Source: Roseburia sp.
Lineage (GTDB): Bacteria > Bacillota > Clostridia > Lachnospirales > Lachnospiraceae
NCBI GenBank assembly: GCA_022771695.1
Contig: JALEKJ010000046.1
Span: 62,001-126,000 of the forward strand
Length of the DNA: 64,000 bases
Direction: 5' to 3'
Of the stretch, positions 18,100-27,525 are shown one piece after another. Made by a program: the position numbers and the translations under genes. The notes beneath the pieces were generated by a model. It worked only from the letters and a program-made list of their open reading frames with translations, was not told the origin of the DNA and made no database searches. Numbering within the stretch: the stretch's first letter is position 1; each line of letters begins with the position of its first letter.

Positions 18100-20613
18100 A
18101 TGAGTAAACAGATTGTGAAGAATGAAAAAGGAATCATTAAAATATCAGTCCGCAATCTTGTGGAGTTTATATTGCGCGAGGGCGACATTGATAATCGGAA
18201 CGGCAAGGCGGCTTCGGCAGAAGCGATGCAGGAGGGGAGCCGTATGCATCGCAAAATTCAGCAACGCATGGGACCGAATTATCATGCAGAGGTACCGCTT
18301 CGCATTGCAATTGAGGAAGAGGACTATCAGCTCGTCATTGAGGGCAGGGCAGACGGTATCATGATTGAGAACACAGATGACAGTGAGTATACGTTCGCAG
18401 ATAATTTCAATCATATCGAACTTGGATGCGATGCGCGCGTGACGATTGATGAGATAAAAGGAATCTATCAGAAGGTAGAACTTTTAGAAGCGCCAATTGG
18501 CGTACATCTCGCACAGGCAAAGTGTTATGCCTACATCTATGCGGTGCAGCATGACCTGCCGCGCATTGGTGTGCAGATGACATACTGTAACCTAGATACG
18601 AAGGATATCCGCTATTTTAAGGAGGAGTTTGCCTTTGGGGAGCTTTCAGAGTGGTTCTGGCATCTGGTTGATGAGTATAAGAAGTGGGCGGATTTTCAAT
18701 TTGCGTGGCGAAAATTAAGACAGGATTCCATCAAGCGATTGGAGTTTCCCTATGAATACCGTAAGGGGCAGAAGGAGCTTGCGGCAGGGGTCTATCGCAC
18801 GATTGCAAGAGGGAAGAACTTATTTATTCAGGCACCGACCGGAGTGGGAAAGACGATTTCTACCATCTTTCCTGCGGTGAAGGCAGTTGGCGAAGACCTT
18901 GGTGATAAAATCTTTTACCTGACGGCAAAGACGATTACCGGAACGGTTGCACGAGAGGCGTTTGAACTGCTACGCACCAAGGGGTATCAGGCGAAGGTCA
19001 TTCAGATTACAGCAAAAGAAAAGCTGTGCAAGTGTGAGGAGATGGACTGCAATCCGGTGCATTGTCCTTACGCGAAAGGACACTATGACAGGGTCAATGA
19101 TGCGGTCTATAACCTTTTGCAGAAAGAGGATGTGTTTACGAGAGAAGTATTGTTAGAACAGGCAGAGGAGTATATGGTCTGTCCGTTTGAAATGTGTCTG
19201 GATGTGGCGACCTGGGTGGATGATATCATCTGTGATTACAATTATGTGTTTGACCCGAATGTCTATTTAAAACGTTTTTTTGCAGAGGGGACGAAGGGCG
19301 ATTATATTTTTCTGGTGGACGAGGCGCACAATCTGGTCGAACGCAGTCGCGAGATGTACAGTGCCGAGCTTTATAAGGAGGATTTTCTTGCGACAAAAAA
19401 ACTCATTCGACACTATGACGAGAGGTTGGCGGCAGATTTTGAAAAGTGCAACCGCATATTGTTGGAATACAAGCGTGAATGTGAAAAATATGTGCTCTAT
19501 GACAATATCGGCAATCTGATTTTTGCGTTGATGCGTCTGGCATCGAATCTGGATGAGTTTTTGCAGAAACGTGCAGAGTTTCCGGAACGCAAGGAAGTAA
19601 CTGAGTTCTATTTGAATTTACGTAACTTTATGAATATGTACGAGCTTGTGGATGAGCATTATGTGATTTATTCCGAGCATGAGGAGGATGGCAGGTTTAA
19701 AATCAAGCTGTACTGTGTGGACCCATCGTTGAATCTGCAGGAGCGGATTGACAAAGGAAATGCGACGATTTTCTTTTCCGCGACATTATTGCCGATACAG
19801 TATTACAAGAACTTACTCTCCACGAAAAAAGATAATTATGCAGTTTACGCGGAGACGGCATTTTCGGATGACCAGCGTCTGCTTCTTTTCGGAAACGATG
19901 TGAGCAGTAAATATACGAGACGCAATGCAAAGGAATTTGCAAGGATTGCAGATTATATACGGATGACAGCGCAGGCAAAAAAGGGAAATTATATGGTATT
20001 CTTCCCGTCCTACAAGATGATGCAGCAGGTATATGAGGTATTCTGTGGACTAGCACAGGTTCTGCCGGAAAAACCGGAAGACATCGAGAATTCTGAGGGG
20101 CAATCAATGCCGGATGATTCCGGAAAAATTTCAGCGATACTTCAGCAACCCAGCATGAAGGAGGAGGAGCGAGAGGCATTTCTTGCGGCGTTTTCCGAGG
20201 AGACGTCCGCAGCGCGAAACGGCTCTTTGGTGGCGTTTTGTGTCTTGGGAGGTATTTTTGGCGAGGGAATTGACCTTAAGAATGAGCAGTTAATCGGTGC
20301 AATCATAGTGGGAACCGGCTTGCCGCAGATTAGCAATGAACGGGAGATTTTGATGAACTACTATGAGAAGCGTTCCGGTGAGGGTTTCGACTATGCGTAC
20401 CGTTATCCGGGTATGAATAAAGTCTTGCAGGCGGCAGGACGTGTGATTCGTACGGTTTCGGATGTCGGTGTCATTGAGCTTTTGGATGAGAGGTTTTTAC
20501 AGAGTGATTACCGTGGGTTGTTTCCGAGAGAGTGGGAAAAGCGCACGGTGTGCAATGTGGGGAATGTGGAAGGATATTTGAGAGAATTCTGGGAAGCAGA
20601 TGGGAGGTGCTAA
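18100..20613 (+). CDS. XPD/DinG-type Fe-S superfamily 2 helicase with N-terminal nuclease-like domain
   Basis: 837 residues. The N-terminus (about 1-190) looks like a PD-(D/E)XK domain: VIEGRADGI is followed by TIDEIKG. The helicase part has Walker A APTGVGKT (near 247), several cysteines between 309 and 365 (CKCEEMDC, HCPYAKG, VCPFEMC) consistent with a 4Fe-4S cluster, the DEAH box near 406, and C-terminal motifs FFSATLLP and QAAGRVIRT. This is the Rad3/XPD-like architecture found in many Firmicutes; a role in DNA repair with 5'-3' polarity is expected but not tested. It stands alone, with its own promoter region. Confidence 0.9.
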   Translation: MSKQIVKNEKGIIKISVRNLVEFILREGDIDNRNGKAASAEAMQEGSRMHRKIQQRMGPNYHAEVPLRIAIEEEDYQLVIEGRADGIMIENTDDSEYTFADNFNHIELGCDARVTIDEIKGIYQKVELLEAPIGVHLAQAKCYAYIYAVQHDLPRIGVQMTYCNLDTKDIRYFKEEFAFGELSEWFWHLVDEYKKWADFQFAWRKLRQDSIKRLEFPYEYRKGQKELAAGVYRTIARGKNLFIQAPTGVGKTISTIFPAVKAVGEDLGDKIFYLTAKTITGTVAREAFELLRTKGYQAKVIQITAKEKLCKCEEMDCNPVHCPYAKGHYDRVNDAVYNLLQKEDVFTREVLLEQAEEYMVCPFEMCLDVATWVDDIICDYNYVFDPNVYLKRFFAEGTKGDYIFLVDEAHNLVERSREMYSAELYKEDFLATKKLIRHYDERLAADFEKCNRILLEYKRECEKYVLYDNIGNLIFALMRLASNLDEFLQKRAEFPERKEVTEFYLNLRNFMNMYELVDEHYVIYSEHEEDGRFKIKLYCVDPSLNLQERIDKGNATIFFSATLLPIQYYKNLLSTKKDNYAVYAETAFSDDQRLLLFGNDVSSKYTRRNAKEFARIADYIRMTAQAKKGNYMVFFPSYKMMQQVYEVFCGLAQVLPEKPEDIENSEGQSMPDDSGKISAILQQPSMKEEEREAFLAAFSEETSAARNGSLVAFCVLGGIFGEGIDLKNEQLIGAIIVGTGLPQISNEREILMNYYEKRSGEGFDYAYRYPGMNKVLQAAGRVIRTVSDVGVIELLDERFLQSDYRGLFPREWEKRTVCNVGNVEGYLREFWEADGRC

Positions 20614-20636
20614 GTTTTTGCATCTCCCATTTTTTT
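20600..20636. terminator. Terminator between helicase and lysR
   Basis: ATGGGAGGTGC (20600-20610) pairs with GCATCTCCCAT (20620-20630) with one wobble and is followed by a T-run. The left arm lies inside the last codons of the helicase gene. It separates convergent genes. Confidence 0.8.
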
Positions 20637-20645
20637 CCTTGTGAA

Positions 20646-21530
20646 TTATACCTCCGGTAACAATTTTAAAAACTCCTCGGTAGACTGAGCCGTTGGCAGT
20701 GTCGGATTGATTGCTGCCACCATCTGTCTGGAAGGGAGTTTTTCTTTTGTTTTTACGATAAAAAGTTCCTTGGACTCCCGGCTTAGGCAGTAGTCCGGAA
20801 TAAAAGCGATGCCCAGGCCGATGCGCGCAAGGTCAATGAGAAGATCGTTACTGCTCAATTCGATTTCCGGAATCAGCTCCAACTGATGCTGCAGAAACAG
20901 GTTGTGCAAAAACTCGCTGGTTGTACTCTTGCGGTCGAGCATTAAGATGGGGTATTGTTTTAATTCCTCAAGGGGAAGCTCCTGCTGCTTCAGATTGAAG
21001 TATGCGGGGTTCGCGATAAATACATCGGTAAAGTTGCAGACCGTCTTCTGGATGTAGGACTGATTGAGTTTTGAGTTCGGAAAGTTTGTCACAATCATGT
21101 CAACTTTGCCCTGCTCTAACAGCTCTACACAGCTTAGGGAAGTCGCATTTGTGACCTTAATCGGCACATTCGGAAACTTTTTGTGAAACTGTTTTAAATA
21201 TGGCACAAGAAAGTAACGGCAGATGGTATCGCTTGCTCCGATGTGAAGCTGCCCCAAGCCTAAACTGCCGGAATCAAGAAGCTGGCTCTCGCCACGCTGA
21301 ATGAGGTTCATAGCTGGCTCGATGTGCTTTAATAGTACCTTGCCGGCAGGTGTGAGCTGTACCTTTTTCGTGCTTCGGATAAAAAGTGGCTGTTCTAACT
21401 TTTTCTCCAATGTCTTGATGGACTGACTGACAGCAGATTGTGAGATATAAAGCTGCTTGCTCGCCTCGGAAAAACTGAGAGAGGTTGCCACATAATAAAA
21501 GACCTTGTATAATTCATAATTGATATCCAT
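20646..21530 (-). CDS. LysR-family transcriptional regulator
   Basis: 294 residues. The N-terminal winged HTH (about 1-60, with LSFSEASKQLYISQSAVSQS) is followed by a type 2 periplasmic-binding effector domain. GAGG precedes the ATG. It is divergent from purL, separated by 235 bases that carry its promoter and dyads. LysR proteins usually control a divergent neighbour and themselves, but a purine link is only suggested by position; the CysL/CbbR-like sequence type does not reveal the ligand. Confidence 0.93.
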   Translation of the reverse strand: MDINYELYKVFYYVATSLSFSEASKQLYISQSAVSQSIKTLEKKLEQPLFIRSTKKVQLTPAGKVLLKHIEPAMNLIQRGESQLLDSGSLGLGQLHIGASDTICRYFLVPYLKQFHKKFPNVPIKVTNATSLSCVELLEQGKVDMIVTNFPNSKLNQSYIQKTVCNFTDVFIANPAYFNLKQQELPLEELKQYPILMLDRKSTTSEFLHNLFLQHQLELIPEIELSSNDLLIDLARIGLGIAFIPDYCLSRESKELFIVKTKEKLPSRQMVAAINPTLPTAQSTEEFLKLLPEV

Positions 21531-21594
21531 AGTTCCTCATTTCTGCGATTTATCCGCAATAATTTATAATTCATGTATTGTATGATTATTTTAT

Positions 21595-21623
21595 ATTATA
21601 AGTTTTACTTATAATTGTGTCAA
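21595..21623 (-). promoter_or_regulatory. Consensus promoter of lysR with overlapping dyad
   Basis: On the - strand TTGACA (21623-21618), 17-base spacer, TATAAT (21600-21595), a perfect consensus. The 7-base arms TTATAAG (21596-21602) and CTTATAA (21608-21614) form a T-N11-A type dyad over the -10 and spacer, the usual form of a LysR self-regulatory site. Confidence 0.75.
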
Positions 21624-21631
21624 ATGAAACT

Positions 21632-21645
21632 TATGGCATGCCATA
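21632..21645. repeat. Perfect 14-base palindrome in the lysR-purL interval
   Basis: TATGGCATGCCATA is fully self-complementary. It lies just upstream of the lysR -35 box and 120 bases before purL, so it may be a protein-binding site for either gene. Confidence 0.5.
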
Positions 21646-21765
21646 TATTAACGAACGTAATAAATCACATTAAATATATTAATTATGCTAATTGAATGAT
21701 TCGTGTTACACTGTATCAGAAAAGGTGTGCCAGCACACCCGGAATTCATTATGGAGGGAAAACAT

Positions 21766-24700
21766 ATGAGCAACGAAAACCTTTGTAAAGTCAGAAGATT
21801 GTATGTGGAGAAGAAACCTGCGTTTGCGGTAAAGGCAAAAGAATTGCAGGCAGAGATTAAGAGCTATCTTGGAATCCGCGGCGTGACAGGAGTACGCGAG
21901 CTGATTCGTTATGATATTGAGAACGTTTCTGAGGAAACTTATAAAAAAGCGCTGGTAACAGTATTTTCTGAACCGCCGGTAGATGATATTTATGAGGAGA
22001 ACTTTGACTTAAAAGGAGCCAAAGCTTTTTCGGTAGAGTTCCTTCCGGGGCAGTTTGACCAGAGAGCGGATTCCGCGGAGCAGTGTGTGAAGCTGTTAAA
22101 TGAAACAGAGGAGCCGGTAATTCGTACTGCGGTAACCTATGTCATTGAAGGGGATATCAGCGAGGATGAGCTTGCTGCCATCAAAAAGCACTGCATCAAT
22201 CCGGTAGACTCCAGAGAAAGCGGTATGGAGAAGCCGGAGACCTTGGTACAGTCTTTCCCGGAACCGGAAGATGTCAAGATTTTTGACGGATTTTCTGCAA
22301 TGCCGGAAGTGGAACTGAAGAAATTATACGATTCTCTTGGACTTGCCATGACATTCAAGGATTTCCTTCATATCCAGAATTATTTTAAGAATGAGGAAAA
22401 GCGCGACCCGTCCATGACGGAAATTCGCGTATTGGATACCTATTGGTCTGACCATTGTCGCCACACGACATTCTCTACCGAGCTTAAGGATGTCACCTTT
22501 GACGACGGTTATTACCGTGCGCCGATGGAGGAGACCTATCAGGACTACCTGAATACGCATAAGAACCTCTATGCAGGCAGAGATGACAAGTTTGTCTGTC
22601 TGATGGATATCGCGCTTATGGCGATGAAACGCCTCAAAAAAGAGGGCAAGTTACAGGATCAGGAGGAATCTGATGAGATTAACGCATGCTCTATCGTCGT
22701 ACCAATCGAGGTGGACGGTAAGACTGAGGAGTGGCTCGTCAACTTTAAGAATGAGACACACAACCATCCGACCGAGATTGAGCCGTTCGGTGGTGCGGCA
22801 ACCTGTCTCGGCGGTGCGATTCGTGATCCGTTATCGGGACGTACCTATGTATATCAGGCAATGCGTGTGACCGGTGCGGCAGACCCTACCGTATCCGTAA
22901 AAGATACAATCCCGGGTAAACTCCCGCAGAAAAAATTGGTGCGTGAGGCAGCTCACGGATACAGCTCCTACGGTAACCAGATTGGTCTTGCAACCGGTTA
23001 TGTCAAGGAAGTATATCATCCGAACTATGTCGCAAAGCGTATGGAAATCGGTGCAGTGCTTGGTGCAGCTCCGAGACGCGCCGTACAGAGATTAAACTCT
23101 GATCCGGGCGATATCATCATTTTGCTCGGCGGACGTACCGGACGTGACGGTATCGGTGGTGCGACAGGTTCTTCGAAAGCACACAACACCGAATCTACCG
23201 CAGTATGCGGCGCAGAGGTACAGAAGGGTAATCCACCTACCGAACGCAAGATTCAGAGATTATTCCGCCGTGAGGAAGTTGCACATATCATCAAGAAATG
23301 TAACGACTTTGGTGCGGGCGGTGTATCCGTTGCAATCGGTGAATTAGCAGACGGTCTTCGCGTGCAGTTGGACAAGGTTCCAAAGAAATATGCAGGACTT
23401 GACGGAACAGAACTTGCAATTTCCGAGTCCCAGGAGCGTATGGCAGTGGTCGTAGCGCCGGAGGACGTAGAGAAATTCTTGGGCTTTGCAAAAGAAGAAA
23501 ACTTGGAGGCAATCGAGGTTGCAGTCGTAACAGAGGAGCCTCGTCTGGTATTGGAGTGGAGAGGAAAAGAGATTGTTAATCTTTCCCGTGCATTCTTGGA
23601 TACCAATGGTGCACATCAGGAAACCAACGTTGCCGTTGATATGCCGAATCCGGAGGAGAACTACTTAAATAAAATCAGTACACCTGCCGTAGCAGAAGCT
23701 GTGGGGAATGGTGATATGAAGACAGCATGGCTGTCCGAGTTCGCAGATTTGAATGTTTGCTCTCAGAAGGGACTTGTCGAGATGTTCGACGGTTCCATCG
23801 GGGTAAACAGTGTATACATGCCATACGGCGGTAAATATCAGTTGACAGAGACGCAGTCTATGGTGGCGAAGATTCCGGTATTAAAAGGAACGTCTGACGC
23901 CGTAACAATGATGTCCTACGGATTCGACCCATATTTGTCTTCTTGGAGCCCATACCACGGTGCTGTTTATGCAGTATTGGAATCCTTGTCCAGAATTGTG
24001 ACTGCAGGTGGTGATTACAGCAAAGTACGCTTTACCTTCCAGGAGTATTTCCGCAGAATGAGCGAGGATCCGAAGCGCTGGAGTCAGCCTTTTGCTGCTT
24101 TGCTCGGTGCATACAACGCACAGATTGGATTCGGTCTTCCGTCCATCGGCGGTAAGGATTCCATGTCCGGAAGCTTCAATGAGATTGATGTTCCGCCGAC
24201 GCTTGTATCCTTTGCAGTGGACGTGGCTACTGAAAAAGATATCATCACACCGGAACTCAAGGCGGTTGGCAATCAGCTTGTATTATTCAGCATTGAAAAA
24301 GATAAGTATGACTTACCGGTATATGCCCAGGTGATGAAGCTCTATGCAGCAATTCACGAGTTAATCCAGAATGGGTCGATTGTTTCCGCATACGCATTGG
24401 ACGGAAAAGGACTTGCGGCAGCACTCGGTAAGATGGCATTCGGTAACAAGCTTGGCGTTACGGTAGAGAAAGAAGTAGATGTTGACACTTTATTTGCTCC
24501 GGGCTTTGGTAATATCGTAGCAGAGGTACCGCTTGCGAAAGTAGCAGTGGTAAAAGAAACTTTGGGAGCAGCAAAACTTGCAGGCAATGAGCAGCTTGTC
24601 GGCTGGGTGAACGAAGAGCAGAGCTTTATCTATGGTGATATGAAGTTGTCCATGGAGGAGGCGCTTTCTGCTTGGATGGGAACCCTGGAAAAAGTATTCC

Positions 24701-25584
24701 CAACCCGTGCAACTGACAACAAGGAAGAGGTAAATACCGATATCTACAAGACAGACAGCATCTATGTATGCAAGAATAAAGTGGCAAAACCGACCGTATT
24801 TATTCCGGTATTCCCTGGCACCAACTGCGAGTATGACAGTGCAAAAGCGTTTGAGCGTGCCGGTGCTGACACAATTGTAAAAGTATTCAAAAACTTAAAT
24901 GCAGACGATATCCGCGAGTCTGTCGATGAGTTTGTAAAAGCAATCGAGCAGTCCCAGATTATTATGTTCCCGGGCGGATTTTCCGCAGGCGATGAGCCGG
25001 AAGGTTCTGCAAAATTCTTTGCGACGGCATTCCGCAATGCAAAGATGTCAGAGGCAGTGATGAAGCTTTTAAATGAGAGAGATGGATTGGCACTCGGTAT
25101 CTGTAACGGATTCCAGGCATTGATTAAACTCGGGCTTGTACCGTATGGCGAGATTCGCCCACAGACAGCCGATTCACCGACCTTGACCTACAATACCATC
25201 GGACGTCATGTCAGCAAGATGGTATATACGAAAGTGGTAACGAACAAATCTCCGTGGCTCGCACAGGCTGAGACCGGAAAGGTATACTGTAACCCGGCAT
25301 CCCATGGTGAGGGACGCTTCGTAGCTCCGCAGGAATGGTTAGAGAAACTTTTTGCAAACGGACAGGTGGCAACACAGTATGTAAACGAAGCAGGAGTTCC
25401 TACGATGGACGAGGAATGGAATGTCAACGGTTCTTATATGGCAATTGAGGGTATTACCAGTCCGGACGGACGTGTGCTTGGTAAGATGGCACACTCTGAG
25501 CGCCGCGACAGAAGTGTTGCGATGAATATATACGGCGAGCAGGATTTAAGACTGTTCGAGTCCGGTGTGGCTTACTTCAAGTAA
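21766..25584 (+). CDS. purL: Phosphoribosylformylglycinamidine synthase, single-chain PurL
   Basis: 1272 residues, the large form that joins the synthetase and glutaminase parts. The N-terminal PurS-like and linker region is followed by two AIRS-type ATP-binding halves (DTYWSDHCRHTTF; GGKDSMSGS) and a C-terminal class I glutaminase (about 1005-1272) with FPGTNCE, GFSAGDE, the nucleophile Cys in GICNGFQ and HGEGRF. It converts FGAR to FGAM in purine synthesis, using glutamine. GGAGGG precedes the ATG at 21766. A PurF paralogue follows 22 bases after the stop. Confidence 0.96.
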   Translation: MSNENLCKVRRLYVEKKPAFAVKAKELQAEIKSYLGIRGVTGVRELIRYDIENVSEETYKKALVTVFSEPPVDDIYEENFDLKGAKAFSVEFLPGQFDQRADSAEQCVKLLNETEEPVIRTAVTYVIEGDISEDELAAIKKHCINPVDSRESGMEKPETLVQSFPEPEDVKIFDGFSAMPEVELKKLYDSLGLAMTFKDFLHIQNYFKNEEKRDPSMTEIRVLDTYWSDHCRHTTFSTELKDVTFDDGYYRAPMEETYQDYLNTHKNLYAGRDDKFVCLMDIALMAMKRLKKEGKLQDQEESDEINACSIVVPIEVDGKTEEWLVNFKNETHNHPTEIEPFGGAATCLGGAIRDPLSGRTYVYQAMRVTGAADPTVSVKDTIPGKLPQKKLVREAAHGYSSYGNQIGLATGYVKEVYHPNYVAKRMEIGAVLGAAPRRAVQRLNSDPGDIIILLGGRTGRDGIGGATGSSKAHNTESTAVCGAEVQKGNPPTERKIQRLFRREEVAHIIKKCNDFGAGGVSVAIGELADGLRVQLDKVPKKYAGLDGTELAISESQERMAVVVAPEDVEKFLGFAKEENLEAIEVAVVTEEPRLVLEWRGKEIVNLSRAFLDTNGAHQETNVAVDMPNPEENYLNKISTPAVAEAVGNGDMKTAWLSEFADLNVCSQKGLVEMFDGSIGVNSVYMPYGGKYQLTETQSMVAKIPVLKGTSDAVTMMSYGFDPYLSSWSPYHGAVYAVLESLSRIVTAGGDYSKVRFTFQEYFRRMSEDPKRWSQPFAALLGAYNAQIGFGLPSIGGKDSMSGSFNEIDVPPTLVSFAVDVATEKDIITPELKAVGNQLVLFSIEKDKYDLPVYAQVMKLYAAIHELIQNGSIVSAYALDGKGLAAALGKMAFGNKLGVTVEKEVDVDTLFAPGFGNIVAEVPLAKVAVVKETLGAAKLAGNEQLVGWVNEEQSFIYGDMKLSMEEALSAWMGTLEKVFPTRATDNKEEVNTDIYKTDSIYVCKNKVAKPTVFIPVFPGTNCEYDSAKAFERAGADTIVKVFKNLNADDIRESVDEFVKAIEQSQIIMFPGGFSAGDEPEGSAKFFATAFRNAKMSEAVMKLLNERDGLALGICNGFQALIKLGLVPYGEIRPQTADSPTLTYNTIGRHVSKMVYTKVVTNKSPWLAQAETGKVYCNPASHGEGRFVAPQEWLEKLFANGQVATQYVNEAGVPTMDEEWNVNGSYMAIEGITSPDGRVLGKMAHSERRDRSVAMNIYGEQDLRLFESGVAYFK

Positions 25585-25606
25585 AAGAAAGGAATAGAGA
25601 CTGACG

Positions 25607-27013
25607 ATGGGTGGATTTTTTGGAGTAGCGTCGAAGCAGGATTGTGTATTTGACCTGTTTTTTGGAATTGATTATCACTCACATTTGGGAACGCGCCGTG
25701 GTGGTATGGCAGTATACGGTGAGAACGGCTTTGACCGTGCCATTCATAATATCGAAAACGCACCGTTTCGTACAAAATTTGATAAAGACGTGCAGGAAAT
25801 GAAAGGAAATATCGGCATTGGCTGTATCTCAGACTATGAGCCGCAGCCTCTGCTGGTTCGCTCTCATCACGGTACTTATGCAATCACAACGGTGAGTAAG
25901 ATTAACAATATGAAGGAACTTTCCGAGAGGTTGTTTGAGGATGGGCATTCTCATTTCCTGGAGATGAGCGGTGGAGATATCAATGCAACCGAGTTGATTG
26001 CAGCCTTAATCAATCAGAAAGAAAACTTGATTGAAGGTATTCAGTATGCATTGGAAGTGGTTGATGGTTCGGTTTCGCTTCTTTTGATGAATGCAAAAGG
26101 CATCTACGCGGCAAGAGATAAATATGGTCGTACCCCGATTGTGGTTGGAAAAAAAGAAGATGCGTTCTGTGTTTCTTTTGAAAATTTTGCATATAAGAAT
26201 CTCGGATACAGCGATTATAAGGAATTGGGTCCGGGTGAGATTGTGGTTGTGAATGACGAGAAATGCGTGACACTTGTAAACCCGGGAAAGGATATGAAGA
26301 TTTGTACGTTCCTGTGGGTGTATTATGGATACCCATCCAGTTCCTATGAGGGAACAAGCGTAGAACAGATGCGTTATAACTGTGGACGCAAGATGGCACA
26401 GCGTGATAACGTAAAGCCGGATATCGTGGCAGGTGTGCCGGATTCCGGTATCGCACACGCCATCGGTTATGCAAATGAATCGGGCATCCCGTTTTCCCGT
26501 CCGTTCATCAAATACACACCGACCTGGCCGCGTTCCTTTATGCCGACGATGCAGAGCCAGCGAAACCTGATAGCAAAAATGAAGCTTTTGGCGGTGGAGG
26601 AGCTGATTCGGGACAAGAGCCTGCTTTTAATTGATGACTCTATCGTGCGAGGAACACAGCTTCGCGAGACGACCGAATTTTTATATCAGAGCGGTGCGAA
26701 AGAGGTTCATATCCGTCCGGCGTGTCCGCCACTTTTGTATGGTTGTAAATATTTGAATTTCTCACGTTCTTCTTCTGAGATGGATTTGATTACGCGCCGT
26801 GTGATTGACCGTTTGGAGAATGGCAACGTGACGGATGAAGTCTTAGCGGAATATGCAAATCCGGAGTCAGAGAAGTATGAGCAGATGGTCGAGGAAATTC
26901 GGAAAGAGCTGAACTTTACATCTCTTCGATTCAATCGTCTGGATGATATGTTGGATTCGATTGATATTGATAAGTGCAAGCTTTGTACTTACTGTTGGGA
27001 TGGAAAAGAATAG
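25607..27013 (+). CDS. PurF-like amidophosphoribosyltransferase paralogue without the glutaminase Cys
   Basis: 468 residues. The C-terminal phosphoribosyltransferase half is well kept: GVPDSGIAHA, the PRPP loop LLLIDDSIVRGTQ, and C-terminal CKLCTYC like the Fe-S ligands of Bacillus PurF. In the Ntn glutaminase half the N-terminus is MGGFFG, so Gly stands where mature PurF has Cys1 (CGVFG), and the HVRYST glutamine-binding region reads CISDYEP. It can hardly use glutamine; it may use ammonia or have a regulatory or other role. It is probably cotranscribed with purL; a genuine purF begins at 63328. Confidence 0.9.
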   Translation: MGGFFGVASKQDCVFDLFFGIDYHSHLGTRRGGMAVYGENGFDRAIHNIENAPFRTKFDKDVQEMKGNIGIGCISDYEPQPLLVRSHHGTYAITTVSKINNMKELSERLFEDGHSHFLEMSGGDINATELIAALINQKENLIEGIQYALEVVDGSVSLLLMNAKGIYAARDKYGRTPIVVGKKEDAFCVSFENFAYKNLGYSDYKELGPGEIVVVNDEKCVTLVNPGKDMKICTFLWVYYGYPSSSYEGTSVEQMRYNCGRKMAQRDNVKPDIVAGVPDSGIAHAIGYANESGIPFSRPFIKYTPTWPRSFMPTMQSQRNLIAKMKLLAVEELIRDKSLLLIDDSIVRGTQLRETTEFLYQSGAKEVHIRPACPPLLYGCKYLNFSRSSSEMDLITRRVIDRLENGNVTDEVLAEYANPESEKYEQMVEEIRKELNFTSLRFNRLDDMLDSIDIDKCKLCTYCWDGKE

Positions 27014-27022
27014 AATTTGTAT

Positions 27023-27065
27023 AAAAAGGTCACTCTATGTCGTGAGACATAGGGTGGCCTTTTTG
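27023..27065 (+). terminator. Terminator after the purL operon
   Basis: AAAAAGGTCAC-CTATGTC pairs with GACATAG-GTGGCCTTTTT (one mismatch) around a short loop and ends in Ts; the A-rich 5' side makes it potentially bidirectional. Confidence 0.85.
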
Positions 27066-27077
27066 GCGTTTTAGGGA

Positions 27078-27428
27078 TTATTTCTTGGGACGATGGCGGT
27101 TTGAAGCTTCCACATAATCCATGAAAAGAGCAATGTAACGTTCGATGTGCTTTTTTTCCTCCAAAGGTAATTTGTTGAGTTTCTCAATGACAGCAGGAAA
27201 TGCATCCGTCGCATATTCTCCTGTCAGAATGTAATCTGTACTGAGATGCAGATAATTGCTGATATCTATTAAAAGCTCCAGCGACATTCCCGCGTGACCG
27301 TTCTCGATGCGCGAGTAGTGATTTTGTGATACCCCAAGCCAGGTGCAGGCTTCCTGCTGTGAAATATTCAGTTCTCTGCGGCGTTCTGCAATGCGTTCGC
27401 CGACTTTAATCATGTCTATCTTTTCCAA
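27078..27428 (-). CDS. XRE-family HTH repressor (SinR-like), likely EPS regulator
   Basis: 116 residues if translation starts at the TTG at 27428, which follows GAGGAGGGGGG by 4 bases; the alternatives are an internal ATG 5 codons later (no site) or upstream ATGs. The HTH spans about 6-60 (RRRELNISQQEACTWLGVSQNHYSRIENG), then a helical C-terminus (EKLNKLPLEEKKHIERYIALFMDYV) as in oligomerising repressors. It is divergent from the glycan operon, and a dyad overlaps both promoters, so it probably represses itself and the operon, as SinR does for the Bacillus eps operon. This is inferred from layout. Confidence 0.8.
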   Translation of the reverse strand: MEKIDMIKVGERIAERRRELNISQQEACTWLGVSQNHYSRIENGHAGMSLELLIDISNYLHLSTDYILTGEYATDAFPAVIEKLNKLPLEEKKHIERYIALFMDYVEASNRHRPKK

Positions 27429-27488
27429 TAGTCCCCCCTCCTCTTCAATAACTTTCATTATCAAATTAGCATTATCCAAAATTTTCAT

Positions 27489-27525
27489 ATTATCTATAAG
27501 ATAATAAAATTGACAATTATTATCT
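27489..27525. promoter_or_regulatory. Candidate operator of the XRE repressor
   Basis: ATTATCT (27489-27495) and AGATAAT (27499-27505) make a perfect dyad with a 3-base centre; another ATTATCT half-site is at 27519-27525, inside the + strand promoter spacer. The left arm includes the regulator's own -10 (GATAAT, - strand 27494-27489, with TTGTCA 27516-27511 and a 16-base spacer). Confidence 0.6.

Noticed and set aside
26006-26474. Two overlapping - strand frames of about 150 codons
   Set aside because: Both are shadows of the PurF paralogue and match nothing.
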